Shown: in pieces, positions 32,229-39,849 of the stretch
How the letters are laid out: every line of letters starts with the position of its first letter
Numbering within the stretch: position 1 is the first letter of the stretch
NCBI GenBank assembly: GCA_002731275.1
Contig: PCBK01000008.1
Coordinates: forward strand, 9,646-49,494
DNA length: 39,849 bases
Direction: 5' to 3'
Origin: Deltaproteobacteria bacterium
GTDB taxonomy: Bacteria; Myxococcota_C; UBA6777
Notes under the pieces: generated by a model
Told to the model about the DNA's origin: nothing
The model's input: only the letters and a program-made list of their open reading frames with translations
Databases searched by the model: none
Made by a program: the position numbers and the translations under genes

Positions 32229-34184
32229 TTAGGAGCGCTTGGGAGCGCAACGGACACGCTGGAAGGTGAAGAATAAAAGCATCGCGATGATCGGAAGCCA
32301 GGGGATGTCCGATGGTGATGGTGTGCTGCTACAGAGACAGCCTCCGAGCTTGACTTCGAGCTGATCTTCCCCAAAGGCTGGCTCACATGTCTTACTGTTA
32401 TCATCGGCTTTCAGGCACGTTGTCCACTTTCCCTCGCGACAGAGCTGCACACCTTCGCCACATGTCCCTTCACAGGCTTTTTGTAGATCTTCATCCGTCT
32501 TGCCATCGCAGTCATTGTCCAACCCATCACAGATCTCTTCCGTTTTTTGAGGTGGCGTGGCCGCAGAGCAGGTAATCCCGCTTTGATCGTCGTTGCAGAT
32601 ATATTTCCCAAATTGCCGACATGAACCCTCACCTCTGTGGCAGAGTTTGTCTTTGAGTGGCCACAACTCGTCGATTTTTCCGTTACAGTCGTTGTCTTTG
32701 CCATCACAGATCTCTTTGTTTTCTCCTGTCCCTGCGCAATAGACGCCTGTTTTGTCAGCTTTGCACTGGTAGATCCCTTGGACACAAGAGGTCTGGCATG
32801 TGACAGGGGTTTTGCCGAGTTTATCTTTCCAGGGGTCGTCGATCACGCCGTTGCAGTCGTTGTCTTTTCCATCACAGATCTCTTTGATGACCTTGGGAGC
32901 GTTACACGCGCTGAGTTTGCCGTTGGTACAGAATTGCTTTCCTTCGTGACAGTCGTTTTTACAGGCGATACTGAGGGTGTTATCTTTCTTTGTGTCTGGT
33001 GCGTTGTCGATGAAGCCATCACAGTCATCATCTTTACCGTTACACGTTTCCTGTGTTTTGGGGCGACTCTGACAGGCTTGCCAGCGCCCAGCCGAGCAAG
33101 ATTGTGTCCCACACTCACCACAATTACGTTGGAGCGCTTCATCGATCTTTCCATCACAGTCGTCGTCGATGTTGTTGCACGTCTCTACTTTTGCTTTGCC
33201 CACACACGCGCCCCATTTTCCGAAGCGGCAGGTCTGGACACCATCGCCGCAATTGTCTTTGCAAGGTCGTTTGAGAGTGTAGGGTTGTTGATCTCCTGGG
33301 ATATTGTCGATAAATCCGTCACAATCATCATCCTTGTAGTTACAGATCTCTTTGGTGGGGGGGGCATTTGGTGTACACGCTCCCCACTTGCCGTCCGCAC
33401 AGTATTGGTGCGCTGCACAGCGACCAAATGGACAGGCTTGAAGCAGAGGTTTATCACTCCCTTTGACGTTGTCGATCTTTCCGTCACAGTCATCGTCGAG
33501 ACCGTTGCAGACTTCCGAGTTGGTGGTCTTTGTCGAGATCTGTTGCAAGGCCTTGTTGAAGTCTGTCAGTGTTGAGACGACGTGGTAAAGACGTGATGAA
33601 CCTTGGGAGGTCCCACCCCACTTGGCCAGATCGTTGAGACAGACAGGGTTTACGGAGCTACCAAAGCCAATCACGAAGGTCTTGATGTCGTAGACTTCCT
33701 GACCGACAGGGAGCTTGCGGAGCGCGGTTGTCTCTTTCGTTGGACAGGCGTCTGTTGGGGCACCATCGGTGATCAACAGAATGTAATGGGGGCGTTGTCG
33801 TTGTGTGTCTTGTGCGATCGCCTTCTTGAGATACGTGGTCGCTGTGGTCATCGCCAGCTGCATATAGGTCTCTCCGCCTGTTTGTAAGGATGAGAGTGTG
33901 CTCTGGAATGCACTCAAACTCGCGCCAAAGTCGAGCTGGTGTTGGGGAGCATCCGAAAACGTCATCAAGCCAAAGCGGATCTTTTGATCGAACTGTTGGA
34001 CCATCTGCAAAATCCCAGCCTTCGCGTTGTCCCACTTTTGGGATTTTTGCATGCTACCAGACTTATCTAACAGCAAGAGGATATTAGGTGTCGGTGTCTG
34101 ACAGGTGTTGGATTGTGCAAACCCATACGAAGAAAAAAGGCTGATGAACAAAACTGTGATGATCGATATGTATGTCGTTTTCAT
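32229..34184 (-). CDS. Secreted vWA-domain protein with seven MopE-like D-x-D-x-D repeats and MYXO-CTERM-like tail
   Basis: 651 residues from the ATG at 34184 (AAGGAG nine bases upstream). A signal peptide (about 1-24, ending F-A-Q) precedes a von Willebrand A domain with an intact MIDAS (D-K-S-G-S, T in G-G-E-T-Y, D in I-T-D-G-A). After it come seven repeats of the form C-(N/D)-G-x-D-(D/N)-D-C-(D/N)-G-x-I-D, the putative metal-binding motif of MopE-like proteins. Each is separated by a cysteine-bearing stretch with G-x-C-x-x-G-x-W. The C-terminus G-G-C-L-C-S-S-T-P, hydrophobic helix and basic end resemble MYXO-CTERM. It is probably a surface-anchored, calcium-dependent adhesion or scaffold protein; the ligand is unknown. 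Confidence 0.9.
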   Translation of the reverse strand: MKTTYISIITVLFISLFSSYGFAQSNTCQTPTPNILLLLDKSGSMQKSQKWDNAKAGILQMVQQFDQKIRFGLMTFSDAPQHQLDFGASLSAFQSTLSSLQTGGETYMQLAMTTATTYLKKAIAQDTQRQRPHYILLITDGAPTDACPTKETTALRKLPVGQEVYDIKTFVIGFGSSVNPVCLNDLAKWGGTSQGSSRLYHVVSTLTDFNKALQQISTKTTNSEVCNGLDDDCDGKIDNVKGSDKPLLQACPFGRCAAHQYCADGKWGACTPNAPPTKEICNYKDDDCDGFIDNIPGDQQPYTLKRPCKDNCGDGVQTCRFGKWGACVGKAKVETCNNIDDDCDGKIDEALQRNCGECGTQSCSAGRWQACQSRPKTQETCNGKDDDCDGFIDNAPDTKKDNTLSIACKNDCHEGKQFCTNGKLSACNAPKVIKEICDGKDNDCNGVIDDPWKDKLGKTPVTCQTSCVQGIYQCKADKTGVYCAGTGENKEICDGKDNDCNGKIDELWPLKDKLCHRGEGSCRQFGKYICNDDQSGITCSAATPPQKTEEICDGLDNDCDGKTDEDLQKACEGTCGEGVQLCREGKWTTCLKADDNSKTCEPAFGEDQLEVKLGGCLCSSTPSPSDIPWLPIIAMLLFFTFQRVRCAPKRS

Positions 34185-34837
34185 GGCTGGTTCTCCTTCA
34201 CCTCTCCGAGTGTGGGAAAAATGCATGTCTTTCGGATAGAGGGTTGTCTTTTCCACTTATCAAGAAGCGTGCCGTCTTGTATCCCTATATTTCCCCTCAA
34301 ATCGAACCTACAAGTCACTATCTAGAGGTATTTTTTGACACATCTATGACGAGTGAAGCTCTCTTTTACCACACATTTGACTTTTTGCGTTGGTGTGATT
34401 GTTGAATGATTTTATGTGTTTATTCTTGCGTGGGTGGAAATGTACCTATACAGATTTCATATAGACTCACTACGCGTAGAGTTGACTCTTTCGCCAAGTA
34501 TGTTCGAGCTTGAGATCGGGGAAGAGAGCCTATGATACGGGGAGAACGGTGTTGTGATGGTGTCCTTTTTGGAGGGCGAGAATGACCCAGGCCGTTGGAT
34601 AGTATGAGCTTATATAATGGATAGAGCTCTCTGTGGGATGAGGAGGCTTCTCTTGCATAACGATGATGGTGTGATGTGTATGTGTTTGATTTTTATGGTG
34701 TGTTGTGCGTTGGTGTTCTGTGGTATGTCTCTTGAAAAGGGGGAGAGTATCAAGCCAATTTTGCTCTCATGATGAGGGCCTCTATTAGAAACATGCTCAC
34801 TGGATACAAACGACATACGCTGTCAGGAGAAGGAAAC
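34185..34837. other. Intergenic region, about 650 bp, divergent promoters
   Basis: Lies between the divergent vWA/MopE-like gene and the PKD-like lipoprotein gene. It is A+T-rich around 34330-34420. A TATAAT hexamer at 34613-34618 lacks a matching -35. A 10-bp palindrome CTACGCGTAG occurs near 34473. No hairpin terminator, repeat array or convincing ORF was seen. An in-frame ATG at 34769 could extend the lipoprotein but would place 23 residues before its signal peptide. Confidence 0.5.
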
Positions 34838-36454
34838 ATGAACAGAATCAGAAAAGCACTCTTTGTAAGCTGGACTTTGTTGGCATCCCTCGTATTGTGG
34901 GGGTGCGCGTCTGGGATGGAGACGCCTGGTGATGCGATGTTGTTTGTCAAAACACAAGGACTTACACAGGTTTCCAAAGTAAGCGTTGAGATCACTGGTG
35001 TGGGTATTGTGACGCCGATCGTTGAAGACCTTCAGACATCATCACAAGGATGGAATAAGACCATCTCAAATATTCCAGCAGGTAGTAGCCGTACATTTAC
35101 AGCGAGAGCCTACGCTCAAGATGGGACCGTGCTCTTTGAAGGGAGCGCTTCAAACGTCTTGATCGAGTCTGGAAAGACCGCTCAGGTGCTTATTTTACTC
35201 CAACAAACAGAGGCGCCATCGGATTTCCGGAACGCTGCGCCGTTGATGACATCGTTGTCTGCGTCCTCGATGACTGTTAAACCTGGAGAGAGTGTACAGC
35301 TCTCTGCCAGCGCGACAGACGCTGATAACGATACATTGACTTACCTCTGGAGCAGCCCTTCTGGTACATTCTCCGACGCACAGGCCTCGAATACAGTTTG
35401 GACAGCACCAGCACAAGAAGGGAATGTCACTCTTCGTATCGCCGTGGACGATGGAAGAGGTGGTAAGAATGCGCTGACCATCGATATCAATGTTGCTGGA
35501 ACCTCGAACTCTGGTGGGACGAATACTGGGGACGCAGATGTGACTGCGCTGCTCAACCACGCTCCTGCGATTCAATCACTCGGCGCCGAAGAAGGTCGTG
35601 TCGCCGCTGGCGCATCGACAAAGGTCTCAGTCGTCGCGACAGACGCAGATGGCGATCCTCTGACATATAAATGGTCCAGTGGAGATCCCCTCTGTAACGG
35701 AACGTTCGCGAGTGATAACGCTGCCACTGTGACCTGGACTGCCCCTGCGGCGAAACCCTTCTCTGGCTCCTGCACACTCTTCGTCGTCGTTTCCGATAAC
35801 AATGGTGCCAAGCAGAACGGATTCTTGACAATCAACGTTGACGAGCCGACCAACCCTGGAACCACGACACAGCAGGTCAGCTTCAAGACCATGACACAAT
35901 CGGAGATCCAGGCGGCGACAGGGCAGCAAGTGACCTTCAAAGTCGTGATGGAGAATCCTGCAAGTGAGAGCCTTCGATATGTGTGGCGTGCATCTGGTGG
36001 TGCTCTTGGGACGGCTGTTGATAGCAACACACAGAGCGAAGTGAGCTGGACGATGCCCTCCACTGGTGACGCGATGACCATCGACGTCGATGTCGTCCTC
36101 AACGATGGAACGCTGCTCAATCACCAATTCCAAATCATCCGTCAGTCCAGCGCACTTGATAAGACAGCTCCTGTCACAACAAGCACTCCTGGCGATGGCT
36201 TTGGGTTCCACGCAGAATTGGACGTCAAGCTCAAGTGTACCGACTCTGGCGTTGGCTGCAAGCGCATCGTCTACACAACAGATGGCACAACACCGAGCTT
36301 TTCACCTCTGAATGGGACTGTGGTTGTCGGTGACGCTGCGACTGTTCGTCTAACCTCTACGATGCCTTTTGAGCTGTTCGAAGTGCGCTTCGCCTCCGAA
36401 GATAAAGCCGGAAACGTCGAGGCGACAAAGAAAGTGACTTTTCTCTCCTACTAA
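34838..36454 (+). CDS. Lipoprotein with Ig/PKD-like domains and a C-terminal chitobiase-like module
   Basis: 538 residues from the ATG at 34838, with AGGAGAAGG upstream. The signal peptide ends in V-L-W-G-C with Cys23 and Ala at +2, predicting an outer-membrane lipoprotein. The mature region opens with a beta domain (about 30-130). Two or more cadherin/PKD-like units follow, with D-A-D-N-D-T-L-T-Y-x-W-S and D-A-D-G-D-P-L-T-Y-K-W-S calcium-type motifs. A further beta domain and a C-terminal module with Y-T-T-D-G-T-T-P complete it; the last resembles the CHB_HEX_C/chitobiase C-terminal fold. These are binding modules, not catalytic domains. It is a single gene closed by a strong terminator at 36532-36572. 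Confidence 0.85.
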   Translation: MNRIRKALFVSWTLLASLVLWGCASGMETPGDAMLFVKTQGLTQVSKVSVEITGVGIVTPIVEDLQTSSQGWNKTISNIPAGSSRTFTARAYAQDGTVLFEGSASNVLIESGKTAQVLILLQQTEAPSDFRNAAPLMTSLSASSMTVKPGESVQLSASATDADNDTLTYLWSSPSGTFSDAQASNTVWTAPAQEGNVTLRIAVDDGRGGKNALTIDINVAGTSNSGGTNTGDADVTALLNHAPAIQSLGAEEGRVAAGASTKVSVVATDADGDPLTYKWSSGDPLCNGTFASDNAATVTWTAPAAKPFSGSCTLFVVVSDNNGAKQNGFLTINVDEPTNPGTTTQQVSFKTMTQSEIQAATGQQVTFKVVMENPASESLRYVWRASGGALGTAVDSNTQSEVSWTMPSTGDAMTIDVDVVLNDGTLLNHQFQIIRQSSALDKTAPVTTSTPGDGFGFHAELDVKLKCTDSGVGCKRIVYTTDGTTPSFSPLNGTVVVGDAATVRLTSTMPFELFEVRFASEDKAGNVEATKKVTFLSY

Positions 36455-36531
36455 GCTCTTGTGAAAAAAGCCCGCAGCTTTTACACCAAACGCAGCACGC
36501 CACCATCGTAGGTGGTAGACATAGTGGGTGG

Positions 36532-36572
36532 AAAGACCCTCTCCTGGAGACTCAGGAGGGGGTCTTTTTTTT
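36532..36572 (+). terminator. Strong rho-independent terminator after the PKD-like lipoprotein
   Basis: A 12-bp stem, AGACCCTCTCCT (36534-36545) with AGGAGGGGGTCT (36554-36565; one G-T pair), 8-nt loop, followed by eight T (36565-36572). A smaller CCACC..GGTGG hairpin lies just upstream near 36500-36515. Confidence 0.92.
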
Positions 36573-36821
36573 GGGGGATTTGCGGGGCGATTCAAAAGAG
36601 GGTCACCATTGAGAGACCAAACGTGGGGGGGTGATCAAAACGAAAACATGCCTGATGTTGAACATTTTTGGGGATTGAATGATGGCTGAACATAATTGCA
36701 GTTTGATGCGCTGGTGGTCTTCTAGTTTTATGTTACTGCTTGTGATTTTTACGTGGTGGGATCCAGGGGGGAGATTGGCATGTTGTATTTTTGGGGAGAA
36801 AAGAAGTCATTTGAAGTTCAG
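36573..36821. other. Non-coding stretch between terminator and parB-like gene
   Basis: About 250 bp with no convincing ORF. Near its end (about 36791-36820) is a sequence with AAGTCATTTGAAGTTCA. It recurs imperfectly as AAGTCATCATTTGAAGTCCA near 38654-38673, so the two may be remnants of one repeated element flanking the parB-like gene and its neighbour. Confidence 0.4.
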
Positions 36822-36843
36822 AAAATGACATCGATGTCATTTT
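36822..36843. repeat. Perfect 22-bp palindrome abutting the parB-like stop codon
   Basis: AAAATGACATCGATGTCATTTT is an exact inverted repeat with no spacer. It begins one base after the TAA (36846-36844) of the parB-like gene. It could be a protein-binding site (operator or partition-type site) or a bidirectional terminator stem with A/T tracts on both sides. Confidence 0.65.
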
Positions 36844-37725
36844 TTATTTGAGAAGCGTAAGTAAGCTCTCTAGTTCTTTGCGGATGTTCTTCTTTTCTGT
36901 CTTGGATAGCGAGTTCATTTTGAGATGTCGTCTGGGGATGACGACCTTTTGTTCGGTCTCGTTGTATTGGTAGAATGTGGTCTTTTGGGTGGGTGTTTCA
37001 TCTGCGATGAGTTTTTTGAGGGTGCTGACGCTGAGTTTTTCTTCTGCGATTCGGTTGATCCAATGTTCGAGGTCCAGCTTGGCGTTCTTTGCGAGGAGGG
37101 TCATGAGTGTGATGGCGTGTGTGGCTTTGATACGTTCTGTGGAGAGGGCATCTTGTAGGAGCTCTGGAAATTCTGTGAGGCTTTGTAAGCGTGAGAGTTG
37201 GCGTTTACCTACGTTAAAGATGGTGATGAGTTCTTCGAAGTCGTATCCCATGTCTTTGTATTTGACGACCGCGTAGCCTCTATCTAGATCCGTGTATGTC
37301 CGACGAGCTTCATTTTCTATTAAGGAGACTTTGAACGCGAGTTTGTCATCTGATAGATCTTCCCTGATGATAGCTGAAATCTTATCCCATCCGAGACGCT
37401 GGATGGACGTGTATCGTCGAAATCCAGAGACGATCTGGTACATATCTTTTTGTGTGGGGTGGGGGCGTAGGATGATGGGGATTTGGAGACCGTGCTCTTG
37501 AATATTTTTTTCGAGTGAGTTGGTTCTGAGTTGGTTTCTACATTGGAATGTTTTGTCGTCGATAGCGATCCTGGAGAGGGGAACGTGGACGATTTCTTGT
37601 CGATCGGTGAGGACGTTTTTCTCTTGTATTGGCGCTTTGTGTGGTTGTGTTGAAGCCCCTGTCTTCTTTCTATTTTTGGAACCTTTGGGACGTCCTGGTT
37701 TTCGCGGCGTGTGCTTTGTGTTCAT
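36844..37725 (-). CDS. ParB/RepB/Spo0J-family protein with AT-hook-like N-terminus
   Basis: 293 residues. The basic N-terminus has P-R-K-P-G-R-P-K-G-S-K-N-R-K-K, an AT-hook-like DNA-binding tail. Then comes the ParB N-terminal (CTPase-type) domain: V-P-L-S-R-I-A-I-D, N-S-L-x-x-N-I-Q-E-H-G-L-Q-x-P-I-I-L-R-P and I-V-S-G-F-R-R-Y-T-S. The usual G-E-R-R is G-F-R-R. A helix-turn-helix region lies around 170-215 (F-N-V-G-K-R-Q-L-S-R-L-Q). It is solitary, with no parA beside it, and sits among A+T-rich sequence with a truncated transposase-like ORF, so it may belong to an integrated or decayed mobile element or act as a transcriptional regulator. Start ATG 37725 has AAGGAG upstream. Confidence 0.85.
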   Translation of the reverse strand: MNTKHTPRKPGRPKGSKNRKKTGASTQPHKAPIQEKNVLTDRQEIVHVPLSRIAIDDKTFQCRNQLRTNSLEKNIQEHGLQIPIILRPHPTQKDMYQIVSGFRRYTSIQRLGWDKISAIIREDLSDDKLAFKVSLIENEARRTYTDLDRGYAVVKYKDMGYDFEELITIFNVGKRQLSRLQSLTEFPELLQDALSTERIKATHAITLMTLLAKNAKLDLEHWINRIAEEKLSVSTLKKLIADETPTQKTTFYQYNETEQKVVIPRRHLKMNSLSKTEKKNIRKELESLLTLLK

Positions 37726-37885
37726 TGTATGTCTCCTTGTTTTAGTGTGTGTTTTATTTTTGGTTTATTTTGATGAATTCGTCAAGGAGATTTCTTTTTT
37801 GGAGGTGTCAGGGGTGATGGAGGGGACTTTGGATGGAGCTCTGGTTGAGGAGTTCATTTCGTTCCGCTCCGAGAAGTAAGAGCGA

Positions 37886-38434
37886 ATGTGGCTACTTCTC
37901 GCCCTACACTTCTGCTACATCACCACGTCCGAATACAACACAGCGCAACTCTTCTGCATGCTCACAGGGATGATTGACAGAAAACATTGCACAACTTACA
38001 ATACGCCAGCAAAACAACAATCATGGATAGGGGATATCATATTGCAAGGAATCATCTTTACGAAAACAAGCGAAGAGATCAAATCTGCCATCAAGCATAG
38101 AGTTCAGGCTCTTCAAGCTCGACTCGACAGAAGAAACCAAACACTCGATGAAATCATAGGGAACCAACAAAAAGTACGCTCTTATATGATACGCTCGTCT
38201 GTGAGCAACTATTCTCATGGAAGAGAAAGTACAAGAAAGATCTTCTCATCAGAGCATATTCCTTTGGAAGAGGTGCAAGAGATTAACAAGCTGTGTCAAC
38301 GGATATATGAACTTGAGAGTGAGATCTACCGCCTCAAACTCGTATCAACGCACCTCAAAAGTGGAGAAAATCATCGATTGCAACTACAAGAACTCGTATT
38401 TTATGGGTTTCAAGCAGATGAACAAACGGCCTAA
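37886..38434 (+). CDS. Hypothetical coiled-coil protein
   Basis: 182 residues, ATG at 37886 with only a weak purine-rich site. An in-frame ATG at 37970 (MIDRKH) would drop an unlikely hydrophobic N-terminus and may be the true start. The remainder is helical and charged, with heptad-like stretches (A-I-K-H-R-V-Q-A-L-Q-A-R-L-D-R-R and I-N-K-L-C-Q-R-I-Y-E-L-E-S-E-I-Y-R-L-K-L). No family recognised. It is divergent from the parB-like gene, in the A+T-rich tail of the window. Confidence 0.5.
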   Translation: MWLLLALHFCYITTSEYNTAQLFCMLTGMIDRKHCTTYNTPAKQQSWIGDIILQGIIFTKTSEEIKSAIKHRVQALQARLDRRNQTLDEIIGNQQKVRSYMIRSSVSNYSHGRESTRKIFSSEHIPLEEVQEINKLCQRIYELESEIYRLKLVSTHLKSGENHRLQLQELVFYGFQADEQTA

Positions 38435-38887
38435 GGAGGTGCCGAGTTGCGTATTATGGTAAAGAAGAGTGATAGAGGGGGAGCCGCAAGTTGCGCAATT
38501 CGCAAACATTGGAGGTTTGAGACGAGCAAGTCGGGAAGTCAATGTGATGACTATCACTATGTTCAGTGACACGGTGTCACCCCAAATATTCGAGAGAAGT
38601 GCTTTGGGGGTGGAGATGAGTACCTGTCTGTCAGGGGGTTGGGGTGTTTTGAGAAGTCATCATTTGAAGTCCACAACCGTAGAGGAGTTGTACGGGCAAA
38701 AGGTAAGGAGTCTCAAGTTCTTGAAGAATTTGGGTGACCTAGTCTTTTGAGAGTACCACAGGGAGTCGCCTGGATTTTCTGGCTTGTAGGGCATCTACAG
38801 GGCTCGATAGGTCGTGTTTTAGAACTTCGTTATACAAAAACAAGATTGCGTGAAGGTACTCTTCAACCCATCTTTTCTTCTGTATTT
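38435..38887. other. Non-coding or decayed region, about 450 bp, with a 15-bp palindrome
   Basis: Contains an inverted repeat GTGACAC-G-GTGTCAC at 38566-38580, the imperfect copy of AAGTCATTTGAAGTTCA mentioned above (about 38654-38673), and a short frame of 93 codons (38469-38750) without coding character. On the minus strand, the sequence just below 38888 can be read in a shifted frame for about 45 codons, suggesting decay of the transposase-like ORF. Confidence 0.4.
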
Positions 38888-39544
38888 TCAGGACTTTTGT
38901 CTTTCCTTGGTCTCTTTTTTGACCAGTTCAGCAGTTCGCAGAAAACAGCCATCGAGTTCGACGATCATTTCGTCTACACCAGGTCTATCGTGCTCGTTTT
39001 GTTCAAAGTCATTTTGAGTTTGGACAAGTCTTGTATCCACGTACTCCTGGGCTTCTACTCCCATTTTCAAAGTGAATCTTCGCAAGGCAGAAGTGGATGG
39101 TTCCCAACCATAGTGCTCTGTAAATCTTTGTGTTGCATGAGAAAAAAACTCTTCAATGCCAAAGTCCACAAGTGCCTTTTGTAAAGCAGGAGTATATGTA
39201 TGAGCCGGAACCTTCAGACACTCAGCAAGAGGCTTGACTCCCATCTTTCTCTTTTTATCCCATAAATAGGGAGACTTGAGCTTGAGCGAACCATACAAGA
39301 AGTGAAAAGGAACTTCAGAAGAACGATGGGGGCGGAGTCCTTGTTCTTTGAGTTCGTTGACTTTTTCGGAAACAAGTTCTTCGGAGATCGTCACCACGAT
39401 TTGTTTGGCAACTTCGGCAAAGATCATCCTCAAAACGGAATCTATCTTCAAAAGCAGGGTGTTGTGTTCTTCATTGATGAGGCATTTGGAAGAAAGGAGT
39501 TGACCGATTTGTTCGATGGCTTCAGCATATTGTTCAACAGACAT
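38888..39544 (-). pseudogene. Truncated transposase-like ORF (ISKra4/UPF0236-like N-terminal half)
   Basis: 218 residues, ATG 39544. The middle part has S-P-Y-L-W-D-K-K, P-L-A-E-C-L, P-A-L-Q-K-A-L-V-D-F-G-I-E-E-F-F and F-T-E-H-Y-G-W-E-P-S, a pattern I associate with the N-terminal region of ISKra4-type and related transposases. The C-terminus reaches M-I-V-E-L-D-G-C-F, where the first catalytic Asp would lie, then stops after a Lys/Glu-rich stretch. The rest of the catalytic domain is missing. A frame-shifted continuation of about 45 codons follows but carries no recognisable catalytic motif. No terminal inverted repeats were found. Family assignment is from memory and tentative. Confidence 0.45.
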
Positions 39545-39616
39545 GATTACATCCTTGTTTTTTTATAGTTATTTAAGGAATGTTCTCATGTCTCGTTTTT
39601 CTTCGCTTGCTTCAGA

Positions 39617-39849
39617 TCAAATCAACACCTTTTGAACGCACCCTGGTGTAAAGAAGAAGGTGACAATTTTCTCGTTTGAGTCTATGATAAGAAGATTGTC
39701 TTTTATTTGAAAACCGATCATGGTTGGAGAACGATATGAGTTCAGCGTCGTTGGTTTTACTCTCTGCGGCAGTGTCGATTGCATTTGTCCATACGTTGGT
39801 GGGTGTTGATCACTCAAGAATATACCAAAGACGACGAATCTGAGCAGTA
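39617..39849 (-). CDS. C-terminal end of an unknown protein, cut by the window edge
   Basis: The minus frame is open from the window end to the TGA... stop at 39619-39617, giving 76 residues. It looks like the tail of a longer soluble protein, with alternating hydrophobic strands (M-I-G-F-Q-I-K-D-N-L-L-I-I-D) and no membrane segment. No family recognised; codon use is A+T-rich like its neighbours. A chance ORF is possible. Confidence 0.3.
   Translation of the reverse strand, partial: LLRFVVFGIFLSDQHPPTYGQMQSTLPQRVKPTTLNSYRSPTMIGFQIKDNLLIIDSNEKIVTFFFTPGCVQKVLI

Noticed and set aside
32637-33575. 312-codon plus-strand frame
   Set aside because: Antisense to the vWA/MopE-repeat gene and built from its repeats.
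34613-34618. TATAAT promoter for the PKD-like lipoprotein
   Set aside because: No acceptable -35 element at the right spacing, and it is 220 bp from the start codon.
1-39849. CRISPR array, rRNA or tRNA genes
   Set aside because: No regularly spaced direct repeats, no cloverleaf-like segment and no rRNA sequence were recognised on reading both strands.

Overview
The window looks like a chromosomal piece of a Myxococcota-like bacterium (Deltaproteobacteria in the old sense). Evidence: two secreted proteins with MYXO-CTERM-like tails, an AgmX/GltJ-like zinc-ribbon/GYF/TonB-C protein, many large cysteine-rich repeat proteins, MopE-like acidic repeats, and export-apparatus genes of the non-flagellar type III type. 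There is no species-level marker.

Layout. 0-4.4 kb: 3' end of a cysteine-rich repeat protein, a small unknown protein, a membrane-anchored alpha/beta hydrolase, and the GltJ-like protein. 4.8-10.3 kb, all minus strand: sctQ, a FliO-like gene, sctR, sctS and a small unknown gene, interrupted between sctS and the unknown gene by a complete IscB (RNA-guided nuclease) element with its HEARO/omega RNA. 10.4-17.4 kb: nitrilase-family amidase, lipoprotein, TonB-C-like protein, VKOR-DsbA fusion, proS, and two TPR-like proteins. 17.6-25.4 kb: a short division cluster rsmH-ftsL-ftsI, then lysS (minus) and a long-chain acyl-CoA ligase. 25.6-36.5 kb: a secretome block with a Stig1-repeat lipoprotein, a matrixin-like metalloprotease, a membrane protein fusing a Lon-like (S16) domain to a WD40 propeller, a vWA/MopE-repeat surface protein, and a PKD-like lipoprotein. 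36.5-39.85 kb: a more A+T-rich accessory tail with a solitary ParB-like gene, an unknown coiled-coil protein, a truncated transposase-like ORF and a partial ORF at the edge.

How the genes fit together. The VKOR-DsbA fusion is a plausible disulfide source for the many secreted cysteine-rich proteins. The sct genes are part of an export apparatus whose sctT/U/V must lie elsewhere. The most notable items are the intact IscB element sitting inside the sct gene run with a readable natural guide, the Lon-like/TM/WD40 fusion, a multi-helix inverted repeat between ftsL and ftsI, and a perfect 22-bp palindrome abutting the parB stop codon. No rRNA, tRNA or CRISPR array was seen.
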